From Enterococcaceae bacterium OF42-14pH9A (GTDB lineage: Bacteria > Bacillota > Bacilli > Lactobacillales > Enterococcaceae): DNA of 64,000 bases. The notes below the pieces were generated by a model. It was not told where the DNA came from, searched no databases, and worked only from the letters and a program-made list of their open reading frames with translations. The stretch lies in NCBI GenBank assembly GCA_027692465.1, contig JAQEYU010000003.1, positions 124,001 to 188,000 on the forward strand, in the 5' to 3' direction. Below, piece by piece: positions 1 through 9,276 of the stretch; within the stretch, counting starts at the first letter, position 1, and every line of letters begins with the position of its first letter. The translations under genes were made by a program, and so were the position numbers.

Positions 1-21
1 TGAAAGAGAGAGAGTGCCATT

Positions 22-1398
22 ATGAATGCTGACCCCGAGAGTCAGTCGCTTTTTGCGCAGATATTGCTGTTGATCGTTTTGACGTTGATCAATGCCTTTT
101 TAGCTGCCTCAGAAATCGCTGTCGTATCCGTCAACAAAAATCGGATCGAACAAAAAGCTGAGGAAGGAGACGCCAAATCACAGAAACTGTTGAAGGTCTT
201 GCAAAATCCTACCAACTTTCTGTCAACGATCCAAGTGGGGATCACCCTGGTCAATATTTTGTCCGGTGCGTCCTTGGCAGATACGCTGTCTTCCCGTTTA
301 GCACCTGTGCTGGGTGGCGGTGCTGCTGCAAAAAGTATTGCCAATATTATCGTGTTAGCAATTCTGACTTATGTTTCCATCGTTTTCGGAGAGTTATACC
401 CTAAACGAATCGCTATGAACAAATCAGAAGAGGTCGCTAAATTTACATCAGGTATCATTCGAGTGATCGGTACGGTGGCAAAACCCTTTGTCTGGTTATT
501 GTCTGCTTCTACCAGTCTGCTGGCAAAGATTACCCCGATGGATTTCGATGATGAAGATTCGAAGATGACCAGAGATGAAATGCGCTATATGTTGGAAACA
601 GAAGGTGTGTTTGAGGAAGATGAGCTGGAGATGCTTCAGGGAATCTTCTCATTGGATACAAAAGTCGCCCGAGAAGTTATGGTACCCCGGACGGACGCCT
701 TTATGGTGGATATCAACGATCCGGTACGAGAGATTCTGACCGGTATCCTGGCAGAAAACTATTCCCGCATTCCTGTCTACAATGACGATAAGGATAAGGT
801 CGTGGGGATCCTCCATACGAAAAATCTGTTGAAAGCTTCCTTTAAAGACGGTTTTGACAATCTGCAGATCAAAGAGATCATGCAGGAGCCGTTGTTTGTA
901 CCGGAAACGGTGTTTATCGATGATTTGCTGTATGAATTGAAAAAAACGCAGAATCAGATGGCGATCTTGCTGGATGAATACGGCGGCGTGGTGGGTCTGG
1001 TCACGCTGGAAGATCTGTTGGAAGAAATTGTCGGTGAGATCGATGATGAATCGGATGAAGTAGAAAATCTGTATGAAAAGATTGCCGATAACGAGTACGT
1101 AATCCAAGGACGGATGCTGATCGATGAGTTTAATGAAGCATTCGATACCAGTCTTCATATGAGTGATGTGGATACCATGGCGGGTTACCTGATCACCGCT
1201 TTGGGAACGATTCCTGATGCCGGCGAAGCACTTTCTTTTGACGTTGATAATGTAACCTTGATCTCAGAGGAAATGGAAGGCTCCCGGGTCTTGAAGATCC
1301 GTGTCCTTTTCCATGATCCTGAAGAGCATGAAGTCGAGCCGGAAGAGGAGCGGCGCCATTTTCGTAAAGAATTCGAAGAAGATGAGCCCCGCAGATGA
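22..1398 (+). CDS. CNNM/CorC-HlyC family membrane protein (DUF21, CBS pair, CorC domain)
   Basis: 458-aa integral membrane protein of the hemolysin-C/CorC (CNNM) family, whose members are linked to Mg2+ efflux. The first ~190 residues are hydrophobic with several membrane segments (DUF21). Two CBS motifs follow (around residues 205-325, including VMVPRTDAF and DEYGGVVGLVTLEDLLEE), then a CorC/HlyC transporter-associated domain (about 345-430) and a short charged tail. The length is typical of the family. The ATG follows a purine-rich stretch. The gene stands alone before a strong terminator. The substrate cannot be read from sequence; the old 'hemolysin' name should not be taken literally. 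Confidence 0.9.
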   Translation: MNADPESQSLFAQILLLIVLTLINAFLAASEIAVVSVNKNRIEQKAEEGDAKSQKLLKVLQNPTNFLSTIQVGITLVNILSGASLADTLSSRLAPVLGGGAAAKSIANIIVLAILTYVSIVFGELYPKRIAMNKSEEVAKFTSGIIRVIGTVAKPFVWLLSASTSLLAKITPMDFDDEDSKMTRDEMRYMLETEGVFEEDELEMLQGIFSLDTKVAREVMVPRTDAFMVDINDPVREILTGILAENYSRIPVYNDDKDKVVGILHTKNLLKASFKDGFDNLQIKEIMQEPLFVPETVFIDDLLYELKKTQNQMAILLDEYGGVVGLVTLEDLLEEIVGEIDDESDEVENLYEKIADNEYVIQGRMLIDEFNEAFDTSLHMSDVDTMAGYLITALGTIPDAGEALSFDVDNVTLISEEMEGSRVLKIRVLFHDPEEHEVEPEEERRHFRKEFEEDEPRR

Positions 1399-1450
1399 AC
1401 TGCTGGCGGCCGCAAAAGAAGCCGCCGGAAACACCTGATATCCGAATCTT

Positions 1451-1479
1451 AAGAAGCTGTCGAGTGACAGCTTCTTTTT
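1451..1479 (+). terminator. Rho-independent terminator after the CorC-like gene
   Basis: AAGAAGCTGTC pairs perfectly with GACAGCTTCTT around a GAGT loop, followed by a T run. Confidence 0.9.
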
Positions 1480-1790
1480 GGTTGATCGGCAAGTCCTCCA
1501 TTTCAAAGTCGGGAACGATAATGAGAAGGATGTATCCAATCGTTTAGTGCAGGCTAACCAATTCTTGAAATGAGGGGAACGTTGAAAAGGTCTGGAGGTC
1601 TTCGAATAAACTGTTGCAGCTCTGGTCCAAATGGCGCACTCGTCTAAATCGCCAAGTTGAATTTGCACCTTTACCGTGTCTGGCAGAATATGGCTGCGAC
1701 CAGACGGCTGCAGTTGGTTTCACATCCCAGTCTTTCAAAAAAATTGTCAAATCTGAATAGGCAGATTTCTACTATCGGAATCGGCGGTTA
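1480..1790. other. Intergenic stretch without recognisable gene
   Basis: About 310 bases between the first terminator and the xerD promoter. Short reverse-strand reading frames cross it, but they have no ribosome-binding site and resemble no family I know. No repeat or RNA fold stands out. Confidence 0.5.
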
Positions 1791-1793
1791 TTT

Positions 1794-1801
1794 GCTATGA
1801 T
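1794..1801 (+). promoter_or_regulatory. Extended -10 promoter for xerD
   Basis: TGCTATGAT forms an extended -10 about 28 bases before the xerD start. I see no convincing -35, which extended -10 promoters tolerate. Confidence 0.45.
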
Positions 1802-1828
1802 AGTAAAGCGAAAGTTGAGGGAGAAACT

Positions 1829-2719
1829 ATGGAAGAGCAGATCGTTGATTATCTCCATTACCTGCTGATCGAACGGGGATTGTCGAAAAATACCCGCGAA
1901 AGCTATGAGCGGGACTTGAATCAATATCTTGATTATTTGAAAAAAAATAAAGTTACCTCGTGGCAGGAAGTCGATCGTTTTACAATTCTGGGCCTGCTGC
2001 ATCAACTGCAGACAGAAGGGAAATCCTCGGCGACGATTGCCCGTATGATCTCCAGTTTGCGGCGTTTCCATCAGTTTTTGCGGCAAGAGCGTTACACAGA
2101 GCACGATCCGATGCAGCATATCGAGTCACCCAAGAAACAACAGCGGCTGCCGGATACCTTGAGCTTGGAAGAAGTGGAACGGCTCATTGAAACGCCGGAT
2201 ACAAAAGAGCTTTTGGGTCTGCGGGACCGGGCAATACTGGAAGTCATGTATGCTACCGGGCTGCGGGTCAGCGAGCTGATTGGTCTGAAGCTGAATGATC
2301 TGCACTTGAGCATTGGTTTGCTGCAGACGTTGGGAAAAGGGGACAAAGAGCGGATCGTACCTTTGGGAGATTATGCTATCGAATGGATCGGCCGTTATCT
2401 GGATGAGGCGCGGCCACTGTTAACCGGCAAGCATCCGGAAGAGGATCATTTGTTTGTCAATCACCACGGTACAGGGCTTTCTCGTCAGGGAATTTGGAAA
2501 AATCTGAAACAGATTGTACGCCAAGCCGGAATCACCAAAACGGTCACTCCTCATACGCTGCGGCACAGTTTTGCAACGCATCTTTTGGAGAACGGTGCTG
2601 ATCTGCGGACTGTTCAGGAGCTTTTGGGACATGCCGATATTTCCACGACCCAGATTTATACCCATATTACCAAGAAGCGGATGACCGACGTTTACAAAGA
2701 ATATTTTCCGCGGGCTTAA
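1829..2719 (+). CDS. xerD: Site-specific tyrosine recombinase XerD
   Basis: 296-aa tyrosine recombinase that with XerC resolves chromosome dimers at dif. It has an N-terminal SAM-like core-binding domain (about 1-90) and a C-terminal catalytic domain with the full set of active-site residues: Arg in ATGLRVSEL, Lys in GKGDKERIVPL, His-x-x-Arg in HTLRHSF, His in LLGHADI and the nucleophile Tyr in QIYTHI. A GAGGGAG ribosome-binding site precedes the ATG. Its place directly before scpA-scpB-rluB is the Lactobacillales arrangement and favours XerD over XerC. The stop codon lies inside the left end of a repeat element. Confidence 0.93.
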   Translation: MEEQIVDYLHYLLIERGLSKNTRESYERDLNQYLDYLKKNKVTSWQEVDRFTILGLLHQLQTEGKSSATIARMISSLRRFHQFLRQERYTEHDPMQHIESPKKQQRLPDTLSLEEVERLIETPDTKELLGLRDRAILEVMYATGLRVSELIGLKLNDLHLSIGLLQTLGKGDKERIVPLGDYAIEWIGRYLDEARPLLTGKHPEEDHLFVNHHGTGLSRQGIWKNLKQIVRQAGITKTVTPHTLRHSFATHLLENGADLRTVQELLGHADISTTQIYTHITKKRMTDVYKEYFPRA

Positions 2720-2878
2720 GGCGCATCTGAAAACTCCAATGGCAACGATTTTGGTCTGTTTTACCGCAATCTGCGTAGTAAATGCTCAGCTTTGCACCAC
2801 ATAAACTACGCTTTACTCCTTGATTTCGGCAGGTCCGCAAAAATCTGGATTTCCCCGGTGTTTTCAGACACACCTTAA
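2716..2878 (+). repeat. Interspersed repeat element, copy 1 (forward)
   Basis: Non-coding element starting TTAAGGCGCATCTGAAAAC and ending GTTTTCAGACACACCTTAA, so the ends are inverted copies. The interior carries AATCTGCGTAGTAAATGC, then ACGCTTTACTCCTTGATTTC and TCCGCAAAAATCTGGATTT, all found again in other copies. The xerD stop TAA is its first triplet. It fills most of the xerD-scpA gap. Confidence 0.85.
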
Positions 2879-2907
2879 AAAAAACGCAGAGTGAGAGGAA
2901 ATAGCAT

Positions 2908-3672
2908 TTGGAAGAGATCAAGATCAAATTGGATGTATTTGAAGGCCCGTTGGATCTGCTATTGCATCTGATCAAAAAATTCGAGATCGATATTTACGAT
3001 ATCCCGATTTCTGATGTAACCGAGCAGTATATGGGCTATATCCATGCAATGAAAACATTGGAATTGGAAGTGGCAGGGGAATATCTGGTAATGGCTGCGA
3101 CTTTGATGGCGATCAAATCCCAGATGCTGCTGCCTAAACCGGAATTGGAACCCGAAACTGAAGAATACGAAGAGGACCCACGGGATGCATTGGTCACTCA
3201 GCTTTTGGAGTACCGCAAGTTCAAATATGCGGCTGAGCTCTTGTCGGAAAAAGAAGAGGAACGCAGTCAATTCTTTACCAAAGAACCGATGGATGTTGAT
3301 GAGTTTAAAGAAGAAGATTCCCTGCTGCCGGAAAACCAACTGACGACGATCGATCTGTTCCTGGCTTTTCATGGGATGTTGGAGAAGCGTAAAAAAAGAC
3401 GGGTGATCGAGACGACGATCGCCTCGGATGAAAATACCATCGAGGATAAGATGTCAGAGATCAAGGCCTCGCTGACTGCCTTGTCACCGCATGTGGGCCG
3501 CAGCCTGGAGTCTTTTTTGATCAGTTATTCCAAAGCGGAAATCGTCACTACCTTTATGGCGATGCTGGAATTGATGAAGAGTCGGCAGGTCCGTGTTACA
3601 CAAGAAGAAAACTATTCGGAAATCATGCTTTATGCAGTGAAAGAGGACGATCAGAATGAACAAAAAGAGTGA
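2908..3672 (+). CDS. scpA: Segregation and condensation protein A
   Basis: 254-aa kleisin subunit that bridges the SMC dimer and ScpB in the bacterial condensin, needed for chromosome compaction and segregation. It starts with the family signature VFEGPLDLLLHLIKK at the N-terminus, has an acidic middle, and ends in a winged-helix region. The best start is TTG at 2908, eight bases after GAGAGGAA; no upstream ATG is in frame. The 3' end overlaps scpB by 17 bases, indicating translational coupling. Confidence 0.95.
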   Translation: MEEIKIKLDVFEGPLDLLLHLIKKFEIDIYDIPISDVTEQYMGYIHAMKTLELEVAGEYLVMAATLMAIKSQMLLPKPELEPETEEYEEDPRDALVTQLLEYRKFKYAAELLSEKEEERSQFFTKEPMDVDEFKEEDSLLPENQLTTIDLFLAFHGMLEKRKKRRVIETTIASDENTIEDKMSEIKASLTALSPHVGRSLESFLISYSKAEIVTTFMAMLELMKSRQVRVTQEENYSEIMLYAVKEDDQNEQKE

Positions 3673-4420
3673 ACTGGAGGCGTTGTTGTTCGTCGTCGGT
3701 GATGAAGGAATCGGCTTGGAAGAGCTGGGGTTTCTTTTAAGTACCAAAACTGCCGCAGTCTATGATTTGATTCAGGAGCTGCAAAAAGATTACCAGGAGA
3801 ATCCAATGTCGGCTTTGAATATCCTAGAGGTGGGCAATCACTTTGTCTTGACTACCAAACGGGAATTCGCACCGTTATTGAAAAAATATGCTCAGTCACC
3901 GTTATCAAACCGCCTGTCTCAAGCGGCGTTGGAAACCCTGGCCATCATTGCTTACAAGCAACCCATCACTCGGATGGAAGTGGACGAAATCCGCGGGGTC
4001 CAGTCTTCCGGATCGGTTCAAAAGTTGGCAGCCAGACAACTGATTGAAGAAAAAGGTCGAGTAGAAGGACCGGGACGGGCAATCCTTTACGGGACGACAG
4101 CTCATTTCATGGACTATTTCGGATTGAAGGATCTTACAGAGCTGCCGGATATCCAGTCGATGGAAAGTGAGCTGGAGGAAGAGCTGCCGCTGGATCTGTT
4201 TTTTGACCGTTACAAAGACGAATTGGCAGATGCGCAGGCGGCTTCGGCCATCTATCGTGAGCAGCAGGAACAAAAGAACCACGAGACGACGAATTCGAAC
4301 CCGTACGCTCCGGAAACGGCAGCTCAGGGCAATGATAAAGGCACGACTGGCAAAAGCGAAGAAGATGATGACGAAGAATTGACAGGATTGACATCCTTGT
4401 CGGGAAATGAGGAAGAATAG
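3656..4420 (+). CDS. scpB: Segregation and condensation protein B
   Basis: 254-aa ScpB, the winged-helix dimer that binds ScpA in the SMC complex. Residues 1-180 hold the two winged-helix domains (LETLAIIAYKQPITRMEVDE is the typical signature). From about 195 onwards the protein has a polar, very acidic tail that is longer than in many homologues. It starts inside scpA and ends directly against the rluB start codon, so scpA-scpB-rluB is one translationally coupled operon. Confidence 0.95.
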   Translation: MNKKSELEALLFVVGDEGIGLEELGFLLSTKTAAVYDLIQELQKDYQENPMSALNILEVGNHFVLTTKREFAPLLKKYAQSPLSNRLSQAALETLAIIAYKQPITRMEVDEIRGVQSSGSVQKLAARQLIEEKGRVEGPGRAILYGTTAHFMDYFGLKDLTELPDIQSMESELEEELPLDLFFDRYKDELADAQAASAIYREQQEQKNHETTNSNPYAPETAAQGNDKGTTGKSEEDDDEELTGLTSLSGNEEE

Positions 4421-5137
4421 ATGGAGAGATTGCAAAAAGTGATTGCCCATGCCGGGATCGCTTCAAGACGAAAGGCAGAAGAATTGATTTTGAACGGACG
4501 GGTCAAAGTCAACGGAGATACAGTCAGAGAATTGGGCGTTAAAGTCAGCGGCAAAGATCGTGTAGAAGTAGATGATATACCGATCTATCAGGAAGAGCCG
4601 GTGTACTTTGTCTTTTATAAACCGCGGGGGGTTATCTCGGCGGTTTCCGATGATAAAGGACGCAAAGTGGTGGTGGATTATTTCACGGATGTTCCTGAAC
4701 GAATCTATCCGGTCGGTCGTCTCGACTACGATACTTCCGGCTTGCTGCTGTTGACCAATGACGGCGAGTTCGCCCAGCGCTTGACGCACCCGAAACATGA
4801 GGTGGATAAAGTGTATGTGGCTAAACTCAAAGGTGTTGCAGATCAGAAAAAATTATATCCGCTGACGAAAGGGATGCGCATCGAAGGACACCGGGTTGCA
4901 CCTGCCCGTTACGAGATCTTGTCAACGGATTTGAAGGCTCAAACCAGCATCGTTTCCCTGACCATTCATGAAGGCCGCAATCATCAAGTCAAAAATATGT
5001 TCCAAGCAGTGGGCTTGCCGGTGCAAAAATTGAAGCGGGAGCAATACGGCGATTTAACCTTGGCAGGTCTGCGTCCAGGGGACTTCCGCCAATTGAACAA
5101 AAAAGAAGTGGCATCGTTGCTGAGTCAATCCAAGTAA
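4421..5137 (+). CDS. rluB: 23S rRNA pseudouridine synthase (RluB type)
   Basis: 238-aa RsuA/RluB family pseudouridine synthase expected to modify the peptidyl-transferase-proximal helix 93 of 23S rRNA. An S4 RNA-binding domain (about 1-60, ERLQKVIAHAGIASRRKAEE) precedes the catalytic domain with GRLDYDTSGLLLLTNDG, whose Asp is the catalytic residue. The ATG immediately follows the scpB stop. RsuA (16S) cannot be fully excluded, but the scpB neighbour is the usual RluB context in Firmicutes. Confidence 0.92.
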   Translation: MERLQKVIAHAGIASRRKAEELILNGRVKVNGDTVRELGVKVSGKDRVEVDDIPIYQEEPVYFVFYKPRGVISAVSDDKGRKVVVDYFTDVPERIYPVGRLDYDTSGLLLLTNDGEFAQRLTHPKHEVDKVYVAKLKGVADQKKLYPLTKGMRIEGHRVAPARYEILSTDLKAQTSIVSLTIHEGRNHQVKNMFQAVGLPVQKLKREQYGDLTLAGLRPGDFRQLNKKEVASLLSQSK

Positions 5138-5151
5138 TCGAAACGGCATGC

Positions 5152-5179
5152 TTGCAATAGTCAAAAAATCCTGTATAAT
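5152..5179 (+). promoter_or_regulatory. Promoter of the FMN riboswitch-ribU transcript
   Basis: TTGCAA at 5152-5157 and TATAAT at 5174-5179 with a 16-base spacer, about 30 bases before the riboswitch. Confidence 0.75.
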
Positions 5180-5207
5180 AAACATGTAAAACTTAATAAA
5201 GGTTCGT

Positions 5208-5393
5208 CTTCAGGGGCAGGGTGAAATTCCCGACCGGTGGTATAGTCCACGAACCGTCGCATTGCGACGGCTGAATCGGTGTAATTCCGATACCGACAGT
5301 ACAGTCTGGATAAAGAAGATAGGGCTTATTTGTGCGCATTATGCCAGATGACTCTAACTCTGTTTTCCCCTGGAAAGCAGAGTTTTTTATTTT
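5208..5393 (+). ncRNA. FMN riboswitch (RFN element) with its expression-platform terminator
   Basis: All RFN landmarks are present: CTTCAGGGGCAGGGTGAAAT, CCCGACCGGTGGTA, AGTCCACGA, a variable GCCGTCGCAATGC-type stem, GAATCGGTGTAATTCCGATACCGACAGTACAGTCTGGATAAAGAAG in order (aptamer 5208-5321). A terminator hairpin at 5356-5393 follows (AACTCTG/CAGAGTT plus an inner TTTCC/GGAAA, then a T run). FMN binding is expected to favour the terminator and shut off ribU. Confidence 0.96.
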
Positions 5394-5548
5394 GCTCTCG
5401 GTGATTCCCAAGCTCCGAAGGTGTAAATGATGACAGAGTCACGCGCGGTCTGGCAAAGGCAGCAAAGAGGTTCGTTTGAAGATGGATCCTTTACCACTAA
5501 CGAGGAAGCAAGTGCTTGTTTCCCGACAACAGAGGAGAGGATTTCAAA

Positions 5549-6148
5549 ATGAAGAATACCAAAGTTCAAAGAATGATCGGAGTCGCCATGTTTGCTGCCA
5601 TCGGGGTAGTATTGCAATATTTATCATTTCCCCTGATTCCGGCGTTCGCTTTTATGAAAGTAGATTTCAGTGATACACCGGTGCTGATGAGTATGTTTAT
5701 CTTCGGTCCCGGAGCAGGGATCATGACTGCTTTTCTTCGCTCAGCGATTCATTTGCTGACCAGCGGCTTGGAGCCCACAAATATTGTAGGAGATGTTGCC
5801 AGCTTTATGGCTACGACAATCTTTACCTTGCCGATGTACTACTTTTTCAAAAACGGCGCTGCTGATTTTAAAAACAAAGCATTGGGAATTGTCACTGGTA
5901 TCGGCGCAATGACGCTCTTCATGAGTATAGCCAACTACTTTGTGATCACTCCCCTTTACCTGAGTTTTTACGGTGTGACTGCTGATATGATGCTGAAAAC
6001 GACGTTAGGGCGCTATATCGCAGTAGGGGTTGTTCCTTTCAATGTCATCAAAGGGATTATCGTCAGTGCCGTATTTCTGGTCATTTACACCAAGCTGCTG
6101 CCGTGGCTTTCAAAAAAACAACGGGAACGTCAGCAACGGACGGTCTGA
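5549..6148 (+). CDS. ribU: Riboflavin ECF transporter S component RibU
   Basis: 199-aa membrane protein with about six hydrophobic segments, the riboflavin-binding S component that works with the shared EcfA/A'/T module. Family sequence features are visible (MFAAIGVVLQYLSFPLIPA, FLRSAIHLLTSG near the substrate loop). ATG 5549 is chosen because GAGGAGAGG precedes it by the right distance; an in-frame TTG at 5516 has no such site. It sits behind an FMN riboswitch, which supports the substrate, and ends at its own terminator. Confidence 0.95.
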   Translation: MKNTKVQRMIGVAMFAAIGVVLQYLSFPLIPAFAFMKVDFSDTPVLMSMFIFGPGAGIMTAFLRSAIHLLTSGLEPTNIVGDVASFMATTIFTLPMYYFFKNGAADFKNKALGIVTGIGAMTLFMSIANYFVITPLYLSFYGVTADMMLKTTLGRYIAVGVVPFNVIKGIIVSAVFLVIYTKLLPWLSKKQRERQQRTV

Positions 6149-6157
6149 AATAAACCA

Positions 6158-6189
6158 AGCTCTGTCTCAGTGGAGGCAGGGCTTTTTTT
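6158..6189 (+). terminator. Terminator after ribU
   Basis: AGCTCTGTCTC/GAGGCAGGGCT hairpin with AGTG loop and seven T residues. Confidence 0.88.
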
Positions 6190-6284
6190 GAGGGAAGCGT
6201 CGCTATTTGTCATACGCTATATGACGGAGGCTTCTGCCGAGGTGGACAAAAAGGCAAAATTCCGCTAACATGATGGTGCGTAAG

Positions 6285-6312
6285 CCGCCATTGCTGTTAA
6301 CAGCAATGGCGG
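6285..6312. repeat. 28-bp perfect palindrome upstream of pepV
   Basis: CCGCCATTGCTGTT is followed without spacer by its exact reverse complement, then ATAAAAAATAA. It lies 32 bases before the pepV start and after the ribU terminator. It could be an operator, a hairpin in the pepV leader, or a second terminator. Confidence 0.85.
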
Positions 6313-6343
6313 ATAAAAAATAACTAAAACGGGGACAAAGCAT

Positions 6344-7687
6344 ATGACATTTATCACAAACGAGCATCAAGAGCAGGCCGTTTCCGCTTTGCAGAAACTG
6401 GCTGCGATTCCGTCTGTTTTGGACGAAAATGATACCGCACCGGGACAGCCTTTTGGCAGAGGCTGTTTGGAGGCACTGACTGCCACTTTGGCACTTTGTC
6501 AGGAGCTGGGACTGCGGACGTTCAAGGATCCGGAAGGCTATTACGGTTACGCTGAAATCGGAGAAGGAACAGAATTGTTCGGCATTTTGTGCCACCTGGA
6601 TGTAGTACCGGCTATCGGACAAGACGGTTGGCTGACAGATCCCTTTGAACCGGTGATTAAAGACGGTGCACTCATTGCTCGGGGAACCCAGGATGATAAA
6701 GGACCGACGATTGCAGCCTTGTTTGCAGTCAAAGCACTGATGGACGCTGGTGTAACATTCAATCAAAGGGTTCGGTTTATCTTTGGTACTGATGAAGAAA
6801 ATTTGTGGCGCTGTATCAACCGCTACAATGAAAAAGAGGAAATGATCACAGCCGGTTTTGCACCGGATTCGAAATTTCCGTTAATCTTTGCTGAAAAGGG
6901 CTTGCTGCAAGTTTATTTGCAGGGACCGGGCTCTGACACCGTCCAGCTGCACGCCGGCGGAGCGATGAATGTCGTACCGGATCACGCCGAGTACCAAGGC
7001 CCCCTGGCAGAGCAAACAGCACAAGCACTCGCCAAGCTGGGCTATACTTTCCAACAGGAAGCGGATACGATCACAGTTTTTGGGAAAAGTGTCCATTCCA
7101 AGGAAGCACCTAAAGGAACCAATGCAATCGTTCGTTTGACGCAAGCACTGGCAGTCAACGATGCGTCACCGGCTGTTAAACTGGTAGGCGAGGTTATCGG
7201 TGAAGATGCTACCGGCACGAGCTTTGTAGGGAGCTACTCGGATGAAGTATCAGGAATGATGACGATGAATGTTGCCAAATTGGATATTTCAGAATCAGAG
7301 TCAAGGATCGGGTTGGATCTGCGTTATCCGGTGACTCTGGAAAAAGACACGCTGGTGAATGCGTTGAAGGAGAAGGCGGCTGAGTATGGATTCAGCTATG
7401 GGGAACATGATTATCTGGCACCGCTGTATGTACCGTTGGATAGTCCGCTGATCCAGACACTGTTGGCCACTTACCGGGAATTAACCGGGGATATGACGGA
7501 GCCTTTTGTGAACGGTGGAGCAACTTTTGCCCGTGCTATGAACAATTGCGTCGCCTTTGGAGCGATGTTCGGCGATACTCCGGATTACGTCCACCAGGCC
7601 AACGAGCAATGGGCCCTGGACAGTCTTTATAAGGTGATGGAAATCTATAGTGAGACAGTGTACCGTCTGTGCTGCGACCCGCAGTAA
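6344..7687 (+). CDS. pepV: M20 family metallodipeptidase (PepV/Sapep type)
   Basis: 447-aa cytoplasmic zinc dipeptidase of the M20A PepV subgroup, which cleaves dipeptides with broad specificity. Metal-site signatures are intact: CHLDVVPA (His84, Asp86), RGTQDDKGP (Asp117/118), GTDEEN (Glu151/152), an Asp in APDSKFPL, and a distal His in YVHQANE. The lid-domain insertion typical of PepV lies between about 185 and 380. ATG 6344 is preceded by GGGGAC. The gene is monocistronic and ends at a long hairpin shared with the converging ferredoxin gene. Confidence 0.9.
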   Translation: MTFITNEHQEQAVSALQKLAAIPSVLDENDTAPGQPFGRGCLEALTATLALCQELGLRTFKDPEGYYGYAEIGEGTELFGILCHLDVVPAIGQDGWLTDPFEPVIKDGALIARGTQDDKGPTIAALFAVKALMDAGVTFNQRVRFIFGTDEENLWRCINRYNEKEEMITAGFAPDSKFPLIFAEKGLLQVYLQGPGSDTVQLHAGGAMNVVPDHAEYQGPLAEQTAQALAKLGYTFQQEADTITVFGKSVHSKEAPKGTNAIVRLTQALAVNDASPAVKLVGEVIGEDATGTSFVGSYSDEVSGMMTMNVAKLDISESESRIGLDLRYPVTLEKDTLVNALKEKAAEYGFSYGEHDYLAPLYVPLDSPLIQTLLATYRELTGDMTEPFVNGGATFARAMNNCVAFGAMFGDTPDYVHQANEQWALDSLYKVMEIYSETVYRLCCDPQ

Positions 7688-7708
7688 TCACAGCTGATCT
7701 GAGCTGAC

Positions 7709-7792
7709 AAAAAATCCGGCTTCTCGGAATCAGTAACAGACACTTGCCATTAGTCAAGGGTGTTCGTTACTGTACGGGGAACCGGATTTTTT
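7709..7792. terminator. Long bidirectional hairpin between pepV and fer
   Basis: AAAAAATCCGG at 7709-7719 pairs with CCGGATTTTTT at 7782-7792. Between them CAGTAACAGACACT and AGGGTGTTCGTTACTG form an inner stem. It has an A tract on one side and a T tract on the other, so it can terminate both converging genes. Confidence 0.8.
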
Positions 7793-7880
7793 CGGGAGGC
7801 CGACCACAGAGGGGACCCGGGTAATCGGCGTAAGCTTCGTAAAAAGGCGTATCTTTTTTTGAACAAGTGAGAGCCGGAGC

Positions 7881-8252
<372 letters not shown>

Positions 8253-8256
8253 TCAG

Positions 8257-9276
8257 ATGGATGAGTTTATTTTAGGCATATTTGAAAACAGACCCGTGTT
8301 GAAAGGCACCACTCTTTATCAGCTGCTGGTCGGCAGAAGAACCAGTTCGGTCCTGGTCTACGGCTGTCTGGCGGATCTGCTGCCATTTTGGGGGTTATTT
8401 CCCCGTATGTCGGAGGCCGCGTATTCCCAAGCGCTGGACAGATTGGAGGCTGATGGACGCCTTAAAAAGGACTCAACGGGATTTTATCACAAAACGACAG
8501 CCGGTTCATCTTTGTCGACTGAGAAGCAGGAAGTTTTAGCCGCCTTGGATAATTTTCGTTTCAATAAAAGTGGTGAACTGGGCTGGCGTCTGATCCGTCT
8601 TGCAATCCAGACAGCCTCCGAATACCGGCGCAAAAAAAATTTCGTCCCACTGGAAACAGCGCCCCATTATACCGAACCGGTTCGGGAACTGATTCGCCGC
8701 TTGGACATATCTGCCAGAAAGCTGCTTTATGACGAACTCAGCGGCTTTTTTTCCGCTCTGCCGGAACCGGTAGCCGACAATTTAGCGGCTTGTCTGACCG
8801 GTCATCAAATCAATGGAAAAGCAGATTACCAAACCCTGTCTGACGGGCTTCTCGACAGTCCTTGGCGGGAGCTGGCTCCAAGGTCGCAACGCCAACAGTT
8901 CATGAAGCTGGTTGCAGAACAACCGACGACGATCTGCGGCCGTTTGTATCTGTCTTTTGCACATTTGGATGCTAACCAGAGTGGGCTGGTTACCCGCCGT
9001 CTGTTTCAAGAAGGTGTTTCGATGGCTGAAGTCATGAAGCAACGGCGGTTGAAGCAGGGGACGATCAATGATCATCTGATCGAGTGGGCGCTGGCAGACT
9101 CGGAATTTCCCTATCGCCGCTTTTGTGAGGAGGATACCTTGCAGGTATTGCGAGATCTTCCCGGTGACCCGGTGGTATGGCGTTATAGTGATACAGCTTC
9201 GGAAAAAGCCGTCGACTACCGCACGTTTGTCTTGTACCAGATTGCAGCAAAAAAGAAGGTGACAGAATGCTTTTAA
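8257..9276 (+). CDS. ypbB: YpbB-like helix-turn-helix protein
   Basis: 339-aa protein of the YpbB family, function unknown. The C-terminal third has a helix-turn-helix-like segment (EGVSMAEVMKQRRLKQGTIN, then DHLIEWAL), as in the RQC/HTH_40 region found at the C-terminus of some RecQ helicases. An excellent GGAGGT site precedes ATG 8257. It overlaps recQ by 10 bases and so is translationally coupled to it. The pairing suggests it supplies the winged-helix part that the short RecQ lacks; that is inference. Confidence 0.8.
   Translation: MDEFILGIFENRPVLKGTTLYQLLVGRRTSSVLVYGCLADLLPFWGLFPRMSEAAYSQALDRLEADGRLKKDSTGFYHKTTAGSSLSTEKQEVLAALDNFRFNKSGELGWRLIRLAIQTASEYRRKKNFVPLETAPHYTEPVRELIRRLDISARKLLYDELSGFFSALPEPVADNLAACLTGHQINGKADYQTLSDGLLDSPWRELAPRSQRQQFMKLVAEQPTTICGRLYLSFAHLDANQSGLVTRRLFQEGVSMAEVMKQRRLKQGTINDHLIEWALADSEFPYRRFCEEDTLQVLRDLPGDPVVWRYSDTASEKAVDYRTFVLYQIAAKKKVTECF

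Noticed and set aside
1264..1750. Reverse-strand frames after the first gene
   Set aside because: They cross a strong terminator and the end of another gene and have no ribosome site or recognisable product.
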